Below are positions 7,513-16,864 of a DNA stretch of 64,000 nt, one piece after another. The translations under genes and the position numbers were made by a program. The notes below the pieces were generated by a model that had not been told where the DNA came from, searched no databases, and saw nothing but the letters and a program-made list of their open reading frames with translations. The number at the start of each line of letters is the position of its first letter. The first letter of the stretch is position 1. Location: NCBI GenBank assembly GCA_014240375.1, contig JAAZXB010000004.1, positions 177,445 through 241,444 on the forward strand, read 5' to 3'. The DNA is from Planctomycetota bacterium (GTDB lineage Bacteria > Planctomycetota > UBA8108 > UBA1146).

Positions 7513-8025
7513 TCAGAGGGACTCCAGTCGAATACTTCGCATCCGGGGAACAATCTGGCGAAAGACTTCCTCGCTCCCCTGACCTCTGGAAATCCACATC
7601 ACATGGATCTCGACCAGCAACTCATCGATGTAATCATTGTTCGATTGGGTGCGATAACTGACGTCTCGTTCGCCATCGCCATCTTGCCTGACGCTCACGA
7701 TCAACCTGTCTCGCCCCTGTTGCTTGGAGATGGTGCCGTATCGCACTTCGACAGAAATCCCCGGCCAGTGAGCGATCAGCGGGGCCCACGGCGGTGTATT
7801 GATCAAATCAGTGACGGTTCCGCCGTCGCGGATCGTGCCCTCAAGGGCGGACAGAACCACCTCCGAGACCTCGATGGCGCGGATTCGATCGACCGCACGC
7901 CGATGGGATGCCGTACCTGCGGCAAATAGAGCGATCGCGGAGCTGATCCCCACCGTGAGGATTCCCAGAGCCACCACGACCTCGAGCAGGGTGAACCCGG
8001 ATTCCTTGCTCTCGATCTTCATCAT
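7513..8025 (-). CDS. gspI: GspI-like minor pseudopilin
   Basis: A 170-residue protein whose N-terminus is a type III (prepilin) signal: ...ESG^FTLLEVVVALGILTVG, with Gly before the cleavage site and Glu at mature position 5. Length and the globular part (WPGISVEVRYG, two long strands, C-terminal RSIRLESL) suit a GspI-type minor pseudopilin. The start is placed at the ATG at 8025, which overlaps the gspJ stop as ATGA, the rule in this operon; a GTG at 8034 is an alternative. It is the last gene of the pseudopilus operon. GspI, J and K form the pseudopilus tip in known type II systems. Confidence 0.82.
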   Translation of the reverse strand: MMKIESKESGFTLLEVVVALGILTVGISSAIALFAAGTASHRRAVDRIRAIEVSEVVLSALEGTIRDGGTVTDLINTPPWAPLIAHWPGISVEVRYGTISKQQGRDRLIVSVRQDGDGERDVSYRTQSNNDYIDELLVEIHVMWISRGQGSEEVFRQIVPRMRSIRLESL

Positions 8026-9104
8026 CGTTGCCACCCCGGATCCCTGGCTCCTGGGATCCTCACCGTCTTACGGAACTCGGAACCGTGGACGACAGACTGG
8101 AGACGGGAGTGTTCCACCGCAGTGGTGCCTCGCATCCCTCTTTCGCAGTCGAGAAATGCCCTACTCGTGAGCCGCCCCACTCGAATCCATTCGGAGTCGA
8201 TACGGATGTAACTGTCGGGAGCGACCGGATACTGTGCGGTCGAATCGACGAGGATGTCTCCGGTACTCCCGTCGATATCCGCAGTCAGACGGGCAAGTGC
8301 AGCGGAACGGGCCGGTCTCAGCACCAGCAGTACCTCGACAGTATCGGGAAAGACATCATCGAAGGGATCATCTCGGCTTCCTGAATCCCAGTAAATTCCC
8401 GACTGACGATCCATCGGCAAGATGCCCCGGGTCGAATCCCAGAAGGAGAGCGGTGGTTGCACCTTGCCAGCGACAAAGCGACGACGATCTCCACCCCAGA
8501 ACGACCATTCGATGTGGAGTACTCCATCTGCGATGGGACGACTGCGCCGCGGCGTTCCGTCGACATCCGGCGCAAGGTTGACATCATTAAAAAGGGTACC
8601 TTCGCCCCCGATGGGACTCTTGAAGCCTCTCCACAACACCTCGGACCCCTCCTCGGGTCCCATCGAGTAACTGACCTCGCACAGGCCACCAGGGGCGCGC
8701 AGGATTCCCAATCGAGCTTCCATCGAGTCATTGTTGTAATCGATATCGGCGAGACCACCGGTGAGTGATCCAGCAATCCGCGTAATCGGATTCCTGACCT
8801 CCTCGTCGAGCACGCTGACCATCCTCAAACGGGATCGCCCCCGGCCATCTCGGTCACAAAGCAGCAAGACTTCGACCAGACCACCACCCGGTCCCGGATC
8901 TGGTTGGGAAAAGAGTGAGCGCAGGTCGGCGCAGAGTGGCTCGAGGATCGCTTCTGCTCGCTCGATCGATTCGCGTCTCGATTCGCCGACTTGCCAGGTA
9001 GAAATTCCATCTCTCAGGAACACGACCAGCCCACTACCGAGCATCACGAAGATACCCAGTGCCACCAGAATCTCGATGAGTGTCAGTCCCTGTTCTTTGT
9101 TCAT
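8022..9104 (-). CDS. gspJ: GspJ-like minor pseudopilin
   Basis: About 360 residues from an ATG at 9104 that overlaps the gspK stop (TGATG). The prepilin signal reads KEQG^LTLIEILVALGIFVMLGSG with Glu5. The body contains the GspJ-like lines ILEPLCADLRSL and DGVLHIEWSFWGG. It is about 150 residues longer than a typical GspJ. The extra C-terminal part includes an E-W-I-R-V...R-G-M-R-G-T-T-A-V-E-H element that also recurs in the adjacent giant GspK. It overlaps gspI by 4 nt. Confidence 0.82.
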   Translation of the reverse strand: MNKEQGLTLIEILVALGIFVMLGSGLVVFLRDGISTWQVGESRRESIERAEAILEPLCADLRSLFSQPDPGPGGGLVEVLLLCDRDGRGRSRLRMVSVLDEEVRNPITRIAGSLTGGLADIDYNNDSMEARLGILRAPGGLCEVSYSMGPEEGSEVLWRGFKSPIGGEGTLFNDVNLAPDVDGTPRRSRPIADGVLHIEWSFWGGDRRRFVAGKVQPPLSFWDSTRGILPMDRQSGIYWDSGSRDDPFDDVFPDTVEVLLVLRPARSAALARLTADIDGSTGDILVDSTAQYPVAPDSYIRIDSEWIRVGRLTSRAFLDCERGMRGTTAVEHSRLQSVVHGSEFRKTVRIPGARDPGWQR

Positions 9105-12100
9105 CAGTACGGATATTCCTCGTGATGAAGGATCCGCCACTCCTTACGGTGTTCGACTCCAAGGGTCTTCAAGACGGGTAGATGTTTCCATTCATCATTC
9201 CACACCCCCGACTGTCGCGTTTGGCCATGGGCTCCTTTTCGGTGATGGTAGTGGATCCGAATTTCCAGAGCGTCGCCAAACTGTCCGAGGCGATTGACAT
9301 CGGTCGGATCGTCAAACAAATAGAGGCCACCGGGCTGGTTGGTCGGAATCGAGTCCCACCCGGGAACACCATTGAATCGAGCGAGAACCCTGACCGATCC
9401 TGCGGTGGCTCGATTGCGGGACTGCTCCACACTCCATCCGATCCGATCCCACATCGTTCCGGGCATCGTCCAGGCTCGCTCGAGGTACTGAAGATCCTTC
9501 GATTCCACCAGTGGCTGATAGCGATCGTGATGTCGAGCGAGCAGTTCGATGACTGGAGTTCCGGCAGGTTGGGCCTTGAAATCGGTACCGAAGCGACCGC
9601 GGAAAATTCCTTTTCCAGTACGATCATCGCGAAACAGCCCGAAGTTGCCGCCCTGCGCACCGGTATGAGCGATGATCTCGTCGGGAGTCGAAATGATGCC
9701 GTCATCCACCAGCAGGTAACCCTCGCCGGAGGGGAAGCCGGTCAACCGACGATTCCCACCTTCGGCTCCGGGAAGCCCCATCACCTCCAGAGTCAATCCT
9801 GATTCCGCAACCTGCCCGGCGAGCCGAGCCACCGGAATACCGGGGAGTGGAACCAGAGGTTCACGTCCCAGTTCATTACTGGTGCGTTCGGTGGCGAGCA
9901 TTCCTCGGGTCATCACATCGATGACGCGTGAGGGGATCAACCGCAACCGATGAGTGTTGGTCACGACCTGAACAACGTCCTGTGCGTCGGTATAAGACCA
10001 CTGATAGACGTACCCACCCACCGATGATCCCAACTGACCGCGCAACACATTGCGCAGTACACCGTTCGAAGCTTGTTCGTAATACAGCACCTCGTTGGTC
10101 GGACCGGTGATCATTTCGAGGAACCCACCATTGGGTGGAAGGTTGGCCGTGTTATCGACCTGGATCGAGTTGACCACTTCTACTCTCAGATCACGATTGG
10201 GGTCATAGGGAACCACCTCCCCTTCACCGAGGGCGTCCTCGTCGAGGTAGGGATCGCGGGGCAGATCCTGCTCCAGTTGGATCACCACATCGGGCTCGAC
10301 CTGGCCAGGATCAAAGGTGTAGTGCATCACCTCATCATCGACCTGGAATAATCCCTCTCGCTTGCCCAGTCCAAATCCTCGAGGATCACCTTTGGAAAAT
10401 GTTCGAACACCTCCCGTCGGCAACTGGGTGCCACCATCCGGACCCTGCGGTTGCGGAGCAGAAGCGGTGAGTTTCGATCGAGCCAGCAGATGGATCCTGT
10501 CAAGGACACCACCCGGTTGTTCAGAATCCTGTTTCGAATAGCCGCTTCGAAGCACCTCGGTACGTACCCCTGACGGTAAGCCAGGCGACGCCTGAATCGC
10601 CATCGTCCGGAATCCACCGTTGGAAGCCGCTGGAAATGCATAGGTTTCAACATCACTCGCGTCAAGGCGGCTGAAACGCACTTCGTCCAGGGTCCCCGGA
10701 GCATCGATCCCATCCCCACTGATCATCGATGAGCCGAACCGAATCTCCCCGTTGGTCGAGGAAGGCAATCCACCGCTGGGAAATCGACGGATCCGTGGAT
10801 CCTGTGCCGGACGATAGGTCCCTTCCGGAGGCCAGTAGAAACTGACATAGGTTCCACTATCGGTTTCTCGTACCTTGCGAACTCTCAGCGGCGTATCTTC
10901 CCGAAGTCTGTTGGTCGGATCGCCAAATCCATCGCCGAGGATCACCTCGTCACCAAACCCGGCGGAGGCCCCCACTGCCCGGACCACCTGGGTGATCTCC
11001 TGACCCGCGGCATGGCGCACGATCCCATTCATATCCCACAGCGGGCGATTACGACGGAATGGATCCCCGGTGTTGATGTACTGGTCCCCGGTGAAGCCGC
11101 GAAATGAATCGACCTGATCCGGATCACAGATGAAAAATTTTCCCTCGGCGATCTGGGTGTATCGAATCCACTCTGCATCTTGAAGTAGGCCAATCCTCTG
11201 CGACCCGGGCATGTAGTCGATCTGGATCACTCCGGATGGCGCATAACTCAGGTTCAAATCGGTCGTGTTCGACTCGATCGAAACACCCCTGACCTCCAGG
11301 AACGTGTCGGTGGTGGCACTGATGATCCCCTCGGTCGCGGTCGAGTTCAGGAGAGCCCTACCCATCGCCGTGAAGCGATAAAGGCCCGGTATCGGTCCCG
11401 GGGTGATCGACGAATACTTGGCGAATTCGGTCGCCACCACCTGGTACGGTTCGGAACCTTGCCGGGTCCACTGCCGGATGTGCAGGTATCCCCGCGGCGG
11501 AAAACCGAGTTCGAGAGGATGGCTCCCGTTGGTCTGCACCAGCAAAGAGAGTGAGTTGGCGGCAAACGGCTCCAGTTCCAGGGTACTGGTCACCGGACTT
11601 CCGGCAACGAAAGGGATCCGCGTCGAGGCTCGGGAAAATGTAGCAGGAGTCAGTACCACTGCTCCGCTACTGGTGAAGTCAGAAACCCTCATCGTGGGTG
11701 TGAGTTCGATCTCCAGCGATGCTCCCCCCGGACCGATGATGATGTCGCTGGAAGAATCGGTCAGCGCTCGTCGCGGGTCGGAGTTTGCCAACGGCAGTGA
11801 ATAGCCCAGAAGCCTCACCGGAGTACCGGACGCATGGCTCGAGCGCACTGTCCCGCGGACACCTCGCCCGATCGGAGGTGAGCCGTTGGGCCCCGGCGGC
11901 CTGACGATGAAGGATGCCCCCTCCCGACCGGAGTAATCGACCGCTTCCGAACCGACCAGTAAGGTCCCGGTCGGGGGAAATCGGGTCGCCATGTCGGCAT
12001 CGACGATGGAAACTCGATTTCCCGAGAATGAAAGGGCACCATTGAGACGCGACAACCACGATTGTCGACCCACCGGTCGACGATCGATCAGCAGGACCAG

Positions 12101-14842
12101 ATCTCCCGGTCTGGTCGATCTCCAACCGGCAGAGATGTGATACCAGGTATCATCGGCGAAAGTGACGGTTGTCACCGGATATCGCACCTCTGCCGCTGGC
12201 AGCACCTTGGTATCCCACGCAACCGCAGAACCGGTCTCATCAAAGACTTGCAGCACCAACTCCTGTGTATCCCCGGAGAAGAACAATCTCACTCGATCAC
12301 GATAGCGATCCAGAGTCGGGCCGACCGAATCAAAGATGACACGGTTGCCACTGCGCGACCCCCAGCGCGGGCGATACCAGAAATCGACCATTGCAGGAAC
12401 TGTCGAAAGAGCGTCGTTGTTGGCACCCTGATCCGGCGTCAAGTCGATTTGAGGCTCTCGCAATGCCCGCCCTCTACGACCACCGCCTTGAGTCGGTTCA
12501 GTCTCTTGCTGCAGTAGAATTGAGCGCTTCCAGGAACCATCTTCCAGTTCGTATCCTTCGATGGTCTCGTTGAAGTGCTCGACCTCGAGCAAACCCACCG
12601 CTCCGAAGCCGTAGTTTCCAGAATCACGGTCGTAGGCGATGGTCTCCCCCCGAAGAGTTCCTTCATCGAGAGAGGGACCGGTGAACTTTCGACGGTTGAG
12701 GGGGATGGGTCCACTGACCACAAGGTTCGACGCCCTACCGGGAACGAAAGTGGTATTGAAGCGAGAAAAGCGCCCACCTCCCGGATCCCGAGTGGCATAG
12801 ATGGAAGCCCAATCTTCCTGAGTTTCTAGCCTCAATGAGAGTGGATCCGGAGGTGCGACCTCGATCACTTCACGAAAACGGACTGTCGCTTGCGGGGTAC
12901 CCACAGGACTCCTGGCAACGCCGGTAGACTCCACCGTGTATACCTCCGAAGTCGCATAGCAAAATCCAGTGGTAGAGATGGAGAGTCGTGGCTGATTTGG
13001 ATTCAAGGCGTTGATGAGGATCGCTTCTGAATCACCACCATCGAGGACGCCACTCAACTGAGCGGCTTCCACCACCTCACGAAAAGCAGCAAAACCGGAG
13101 ATCGGCATCGCTTCCATCAAGAGATCGGTCAACCCACGAGCTTCTTCAACGGTCACACCATTGAAGTTCTGCTCGAATCGATCGGTAGAAAGACCGGTCA
13201 ATACCGCCTCGATGACTCTACGAGGCGCGGTGTTGATGTTGATGGGGTGCCTCAGGGCGGCACTGACCATCGCCTCACGCTCACCCCACTCGAATTTTAA
13301 TGGCTCCTTGAGTATCACACCGCCCTGGAAGATGGCTCCACTTCCCATACCTCTGAATCCGCCCCGAGGAGTCGGGAACGCACCGGCAGCAAGGCCGTAT
13401 TCCACCTTGGAAGGATCATTGATACTGCGAATCCGGACGACCGTCCCCGGATTGAAGAAGTCATATCGTGGAAGTCGCATCTGTGGCACTCCCAGCAGTG
13501 CACTATTGGTGATCTCGCCCTCTACCATCTGTTCCTGCGACCAAGCTCTTGGCTGGGTGGAAGTGGTAGTAATCAGGTCGCGGATCTGTTCGAACTCGAA
13601 TGCCGAAAATGTTTCCATACCAGGGATATCGAATATTTCCTGGTAAGCGAGGATGGCACTGGGGAAGTAGGTCTTGCCGCGTTTCTTGATCTTCTTCAAC
13701 TCCGGTGCAATGAAAGTCAAATACACACCTTTGAATGCATTCCCCCTGGCTTTGGTCAGACCAAACCCTTCGACCACCTCGGCCGCTTCGATCACGGCGG
13801 CTTTTCCGCGAATCGACTCGAGCAGATCGACCACTTCCTTCGGGATATTATTATCGAGGAACAACTTTCGTGCCTTGCGATACTCCGCCTCGTCCACCTC
13901 CTCAGGTTCTTTCTGGAGCAATGAAGGATCGATCCCGGCGCGCACCAGCATCTCGGTAGTCAGTCCCCAGTCCGCCATGTTTTCAAAACTCAGGCCGACC
14001 ACAGCAAGGGTCTGGAGGAAGTAAGGCACCACCGACCAATCGGCAATCTGGCGGATTCCAATCGGAGTCCGAAAAGTCGCAATGTCTCCGTCCGAAAGGT
14101 TGGCGAGTCGGTGCAAGAAGACCTTCAAGCCGCGCAGATCGAAGACTGGCCATCCTTTTTGGTGCTCCCATGTCCCCGACAAGTACTGTCCCCGGAAGAT
14201 TCCGGTCAATGCTTTTTCAGTCTTGCCGGTGTAGGAGATCGCCTCGACAGTAAAAAAGAGCGGATTGAGGATTACGACCACACCATCCACCGTCTCCGGA
14301 TCATCATCCGCAGGGAAGGAAGAGGTGTCGTCGAGGGGCAATTCACCAATATCCGTTTCATAACTGATCGCTTCAGAAAGGTGACTCCCGGCCAGCATGT
14401 TGCCGATGAGATTGGGCATCGCAGAGTTGATATTGATCTTACCCTGCTCATCGGTCACCCGAGCATCGAGGATCACATCGGAATCACCGCGCAGCTGGAA
14501 GGCCTGTGGCGGTGTACCGACCACCGGCACGGAGGTGATCGTTTCGGGAAACTCCACCTTCAGTTCGTCCAGGCCGTCGACCAGATCTGGTGCCTCTGTA
14601 CCCGGACTCCACCGGTCTCGTTCACGACTGTGGTGGGTATCAAAAAGTTGACTCAGAGCATGGCTCCTGGCGCTAATCGCGGCGAGACTCGCTCTTTGTT
14701 GCGCCAGTGATCGAGCCGCGCCTCTTTCCTGAAGTTTCATCGAGATCACAAATGGTGTGCCGATCGCGGCCAGGGCGGAAAGCACCAGGATCACCATCAA
14801 CAGGGCCATTCCCTGCTGACGATACCGTATTGAATTATCCAC
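9104..14842 (-). CDS. gspK: giant GspK-like pseudopilin (1912 aa) with LamG-like and repeated beta modules
   Basis: The N-terminus (RQQG^MALLMVILVLSALAAIG) is a prepilin-type signal lacking Glu5, the hallmark of GspK. Residues 1-665 look like an enlarged GspK: DEQGKININSAMPN (about 131-144), a helical saddle region, and a second HPININTAPRRVIEAVLTG (about 532-550). GspK proteins are normally near 320 residues. The remaining ~1250 residues are extra. A LamG/concanavalin-like domain spans about 815-940 (MVDFWYRP...WYHISAGW...LLIDRRPVG). Several copies follow of a 50-60-residue element with an E-x-x-x-Y...R-G-x-x-G-T...H-x-x-G-T-x-V pattern, one also near 196-228. In known systems GspK caps the pseudopilus. 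A tip with a large, perhaps glycan-binding, extracellular extension is inferred. It overlaps gspH by 8 nt. Confidence 0.83.
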   Translation of the reverse strand: MDNSIRYRQQGMALLMVILVLSALAAIGTPFVISMKLQERGAARSLAQQRASLAAISARSHALSQLFDTHHSRERDRWSPGTEAPDLVDGLDELKVEFPETITSVPVVGTPPQAFQLRGDSDVILDARVTDEQGKININSAMPNLIGNMLAGSHLSEAISYETDIGELPLDDTSSFPADDDPETVDGVVVILNPLFFTVEAISYTGKTEKALTGIFRGQYLSGTWEHQKGWPVFDLRGLKVFLHRLANLSDGDIATFRTPIGIRQIADWSVVPYFLQTLAVVGLSFENMADWGLTTEMLVRAGIDPSLLQKEPEEVDEAEYRKARKLFLDNNIPKEVVDLLESIRGKAAVIEAAEVVEGFGLTKARGNAFKGVYLTFIAPELKKIKKRGKTYFPSAILAYQEIFDIPGMETFSAFEFEQIRDLITTTSTQPRAWSQEQMVEGEITNSALLGVPQMRLPRYDFFNPGTVVRIRSINDPSKVEYGLAAGAFPTPRGGFRGMGSGAIFQGGVILKEPLKFEWGEREAMVSAALRHPININTAPRRVIEAVLTGLSTDRFEQNFNGVTVEEARGLTDLLMEAMPISGFAAFREVVEAAQLSGVLDGGDSEAILINALNPNQPRLSISTTGFCYATSEVYTVESTGVARSPVGTPQATVRFREVIEVAPPDPLSLRLETQEDWASIYATRDPGGGRFSRFNTTFVPGRASNLVVSGPIPLNRRKFTGPSLDEGTLRGETIAYDRDSGNYGFGAVGLLEVEHFNETIEGYELEDGSWKRSILLQQETEPTQGGGRRGRALREPQIDLTPDQGANNDALSTVPAMVDFWYRPRWGSRSGNRVIFDSVGPTLDRYRDRVRLFFSGDTQELVLQVFDETGSAVAWDTKVLPAAEVRYPVTTVTFADDTWYHISAGWRSTRPGDLVLLIDRRPVGRQSWLSRLNGALSFSGNRVSIVDADMATRFPPTGTLLVGSEAVDYSGREGASFIVRPPGPNGSPPIGRGVRGTVRSSHASGTPVRLLGYSLPLANSDPRRALTDSSSDIIIGPGGASLEIELTPTMRVSDFTSSGAVVLTPATFSRASTRIPFVAGSPVTSTLELEPFAANSLSLLVQTNGSHPLELGFPPRGYLHIRQWTRQGSEPYQVVATEFAKYSSITPGPIPGLYRFTAMGRALLNSTATEGIISATTDTFLEVRGVSIESNTTDLNLSYAPSGVIQIDYMPGSQRIGLLQDAEWIRYTQIAEGKFFICDPDQVDSFRGFTGDQYINTGDPFRRNRPLWDMNGIVRHAAGQEITQVVRAVGASAGFGDEVILGDGFGDPTNRLREDTPLRVRKVRETDSGTYVSFYWPPEGTYRPAQDPRIRRFPSGGLPSSTNGEIRFGSSMISGDGIDAPGTLDEVRFSRLDASDVETYAFPAASNGGFRTMAIQASPGLPSGVRTEVLRSGYSKQDSEQPGGVLDRIHLLARSKLTASAPQPQGPDGGTQLPTGGVRTFSKGDPRGFGLGKREGLFQVDDEVMHYTFDPGQVEPDVVIQLEQDLPRDPYLDEDALGEGEVVPYDPNRDLRVEVVNSIQVDNTANLPPNGGFLEMITGPTNEVLYYEQASNGVLRNVLRGQLGSSVGGYVYQWSYTDAQDVVQVVTNTHRLRLIPSRVIDVMTRGMLATERTSNELGREPLVPLPGIPVARLAGQVAESGLTLEVMGLPGAEGGNRRLTGFPSGEGYLLVDDGIISTPDEIIAHTGAQGGNFGLFRDDRTGKGIFRGRFGTDFKAQPAGTPVIELLARHHDRYQPLVESKDLQYLERAWTMPGTMWDRIGWSVEQSRNRATAGSVRVLARFNGVPGWDSIPTNQPGGLYLFDDPTDVNRLGQFGDALEIRIHYHHRKGAHGQTRQSGVWNDEWKHLPVLKTLGVEHRKEWRILHHEEYPY

Positions 14843-16229
14843 GGATCGCCCCCGTCATATCGATCACGATGTTATGGAGGCGCAGAACCGACGTTCCATC
14901 GACATCGCCGATTCCGTAGTGCATCCCTGGAGTCGAAGGAACCGGATTCTGCTCCTCTACCCCCTCGGTGAGAGCATCAGGATCCACTTCCCAGTCCTCC
15001 AGATGTTTCATAAGATCCGAAATTGGATCCCCGAACGCCTGAGCAATCTCTTCATCTCGACTCGTCTGCTCCTGCCGCTCACGTTCGATACGATCCCTGA
15101 ACCCTTCGCCTGCGACGGCTGTTCCATCGGCCGCTTCTATTTCGGAGAAATCACCCACTTCAGCCACATGAATCACAACAGGACGATTGTGTTGCAATGG
15201 ATCCAGAGCGCCTCGACCATCCAGATGGATCAAGGTGGTGGGTCCCAGAATTTCGATGTCGATGGGCATCTCCACGACCACCGGAGCAGTCGCCACACGG
15301 AGAACCACCTGATCGATGGCACCCATAAAAAATCGATTGGGATGACTGATCCACAGGTCGGAATCACTATGGGGGACAGCGGTGGGCAAGGGAGGCCACT
15401 GATCGATCACCACTTTTTCGAATCTCTCGGGCACCCAGAATTGCTCGACACCGTCGATTTCGATGACCAGTTCTGTTCGGTCGAAGGTCGCCCTCAGGTG
15501 AACCCAGCGATCGGAAATCACCGCAGAACCTTCCGTCTGTGCCCGGATGAACTCTCCTTCACTGGCCCTCTGAGGGTCACCGATCTCCATGTAAACAGCA
15601 CCGTCTCCGAGGACTCCCATCTCGAAAGAGTTGGGGATTCCCAGCACTGCCATACGCATTTCTCGTCGGGGATCGGAGAAGCCACCATCGGGCTCGATCC
15701 CATCCTCGGGAAGCCAGGGTGGCTGCCAGAAATTTACCCACGCTTCGATGGAAACTCCATCTCGCCCATCATAGATGGGAAGCCGCCGAGCACGAAATGC
15801 AGCCCCATCGTTGAGGAACATCGCTCCTCTTCCGACGGAACCTGCGCAGGCTTCGACCCGTCCCACCAACTCTGCGGGCTGTCGGAATGCCCCCATTGTC
15901 TTCGAGCCCGCGGGAAGCGGGACTTTTTCAGGAAGACCGTGAAAATCCTCGAATCCCCACGCTCCTGCCAGTTGAAATCCAAAGGCGCTCACTTTTCCTC
16001 GATCCGGATCGACCAGGATCCGGCTCGGCATCCCGGTCGAGATGGACCAGTTTCGAGCAGCACGAACCGTCGTCGAGATGCCACTGGATGCGATCTCCAG
16101 CGTTTGCGCCTCTCCAAATGAGCTGAAAACGGAAATCGACAACCCCATCAAAACGGACAGGATCGAAAGAACCACCAGCAGTTCAATGAGGGTCACACCG
16201 ACCTCATAATCGACTGCCTTCTTTACCAT
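14835..16229 (-). CDS. gspH: GspH/FimT-like pseudopilin with LamG-like insertion
   Basis: A 464-residue protein with prepilin signal YEVG^VTLIELLVVLSILSVLMG and Glu5. The following helix and strand (AARNWSISTGMPSRILVDPD) are typical of GspH/FimT, which are normally 150-200 residues. From about residue 110 to 290 a LamG/concanavalin-like module is inserted (AMFLNDGAAFRARRLPIYDG, VSIEAWVNFW, WVHLRATFDRTELVIEIDGV). After a strand-rich stretch comes a charged segment (DRIERERQEQTSRDEE), and the C-terminus ends with LHNIVIDMTGAIRG. ATG at 16229 overlaps the gspG end by 7 nt. The LamG module suggests carbohydrate or surface-ligand contact by the pseudopilus. Confidence 0.8.
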   Translation of the reverse strand: MVKKAVDYEVGVTLIELLVVLSILSVLMGLSISVFSSFGEAQTLEIASSGISTTVRAARNWSISTGMPSRILVDPDRGKVSAFGFQLAGAWGFEDFHGLPEKVPLPAGSKTMGAFRQPAELVGRVEACAGSVGRGAMFLNDGAAFRARRLPIYDGRDGVSIEAWVNFWQPPWLPEDGIEPDGGFSDPRREMRMAVLGIPNSFEMGVLGDGAVYMEIGDPQRASEGEFIRAQTEGSAVISDRWVHLRATFDRTELVIEIDGVEQFWVPERFEKVVIDQWPPLPTAVPHSDSDLWISHPNRFFMGAIDQVVLRVATAPVVVEMPIDIEILGPTTLIHLDGRGALDPLQHNRPVVIHVAEVGDFSEIEAADGTAVAGEGFRDRIERERQEQTSRDEEIAQAFGDPISDLMKHLEDWEVDPDALTEGVEEQNPVPSTPGMHYGIGDVDGTSVLRLHNIVIDMTGAIRG

Positions 16230-16864
16230 GGCGCCACATCGTCCGAGTCTGCCGCCTCGTCCGAATGCATCTGGTGAATACCATCGGGACCTGCAGACCA
16301 GATCTGAAACCTTAGCGGTTCGTGAAAGGTCGCCGTTTTCAGAGAACTCCCCGCCTGGATCTTGACCGGTCCAGATTCCTGGGTCACCGAGTACTCGATC
16401 CCGTAGTCTCGATTGTGAATGTAGACGTAGGGAACACCCCAGGGGTCGACATACTCCCGCAACTGATCATCTCCGAATACCCAGCGCATCTGCTGATACA
16501 ACTCCGCGTTTCGCAGGCGATCCTGATCGAGGTTCTCGAGAAACTCTTCCTTGAATTCGAAGTAACTTCGGCCCCTGGAGCGACTGGCGAGATGGGCCAC
16601 CAGGCTTTCATTGCCCTCGTCGAGGCTGTTGCCAGAGATCTCGTAATCCTTCTCCATCGAACTGGGAGGGTAATCTCCAAAATCGAGTTGATAGGTCTCA
16701 ACCCCCAGCAGCAATCTCTGCATCTCCTGCTCGGCCAGTCCGATGGAACTACTCTTCATCGCGAAACTGAGCATCTTTGAACCGAGTCCAGCCAGTACAC
16801 CGATGATGGCAATCACCACCAGCAACTCGACCAGCGTAAATCCAGCTCTTGGGGAAGAAGTCAT
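16223..16864 (-). CDS. gspG: GspG-like major pseudopilin
   Basis: A 213-residue protein with a canonical prepilin signal, RAG^FTLVELLVVIAIIGVLAG, including Glu5. The C-terminal half has GspG traits: VETYQLDFGDYPPS after the long helix, DPWGVPYVYIHNRD, and the final FQIWSAGPDG, where the major pseudopilin binds calcium in known type II systems. It is about 70 residues longer than the commonest GspG because of an inserted charged segment (FEFKEEFLENLDQDRLRN). It begins directly after the TPR gene (no gap) and is probably the most abundant pilin of this system. Confidence 0.87.
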   Translation of the reverse strand: MTSSPRAGFTLVELLVVIAIIGVLAGLGSKMLSFAMKSSSIGLAEQEMQRLLLGVETYQLDFGDYPPSSMEKDYEISGNSLDEGNESLVAHLASRSRGRSYFEFKEEFLENLDQDRLRNAELYQQMRWVFGDDQLREYVDPWGVPYVYIHNRDYGIEYSVTQESGPVKIQAGSSLKTATFHEPLRFQIWSAGPDGIHQMHSDEAADSDDVAPW

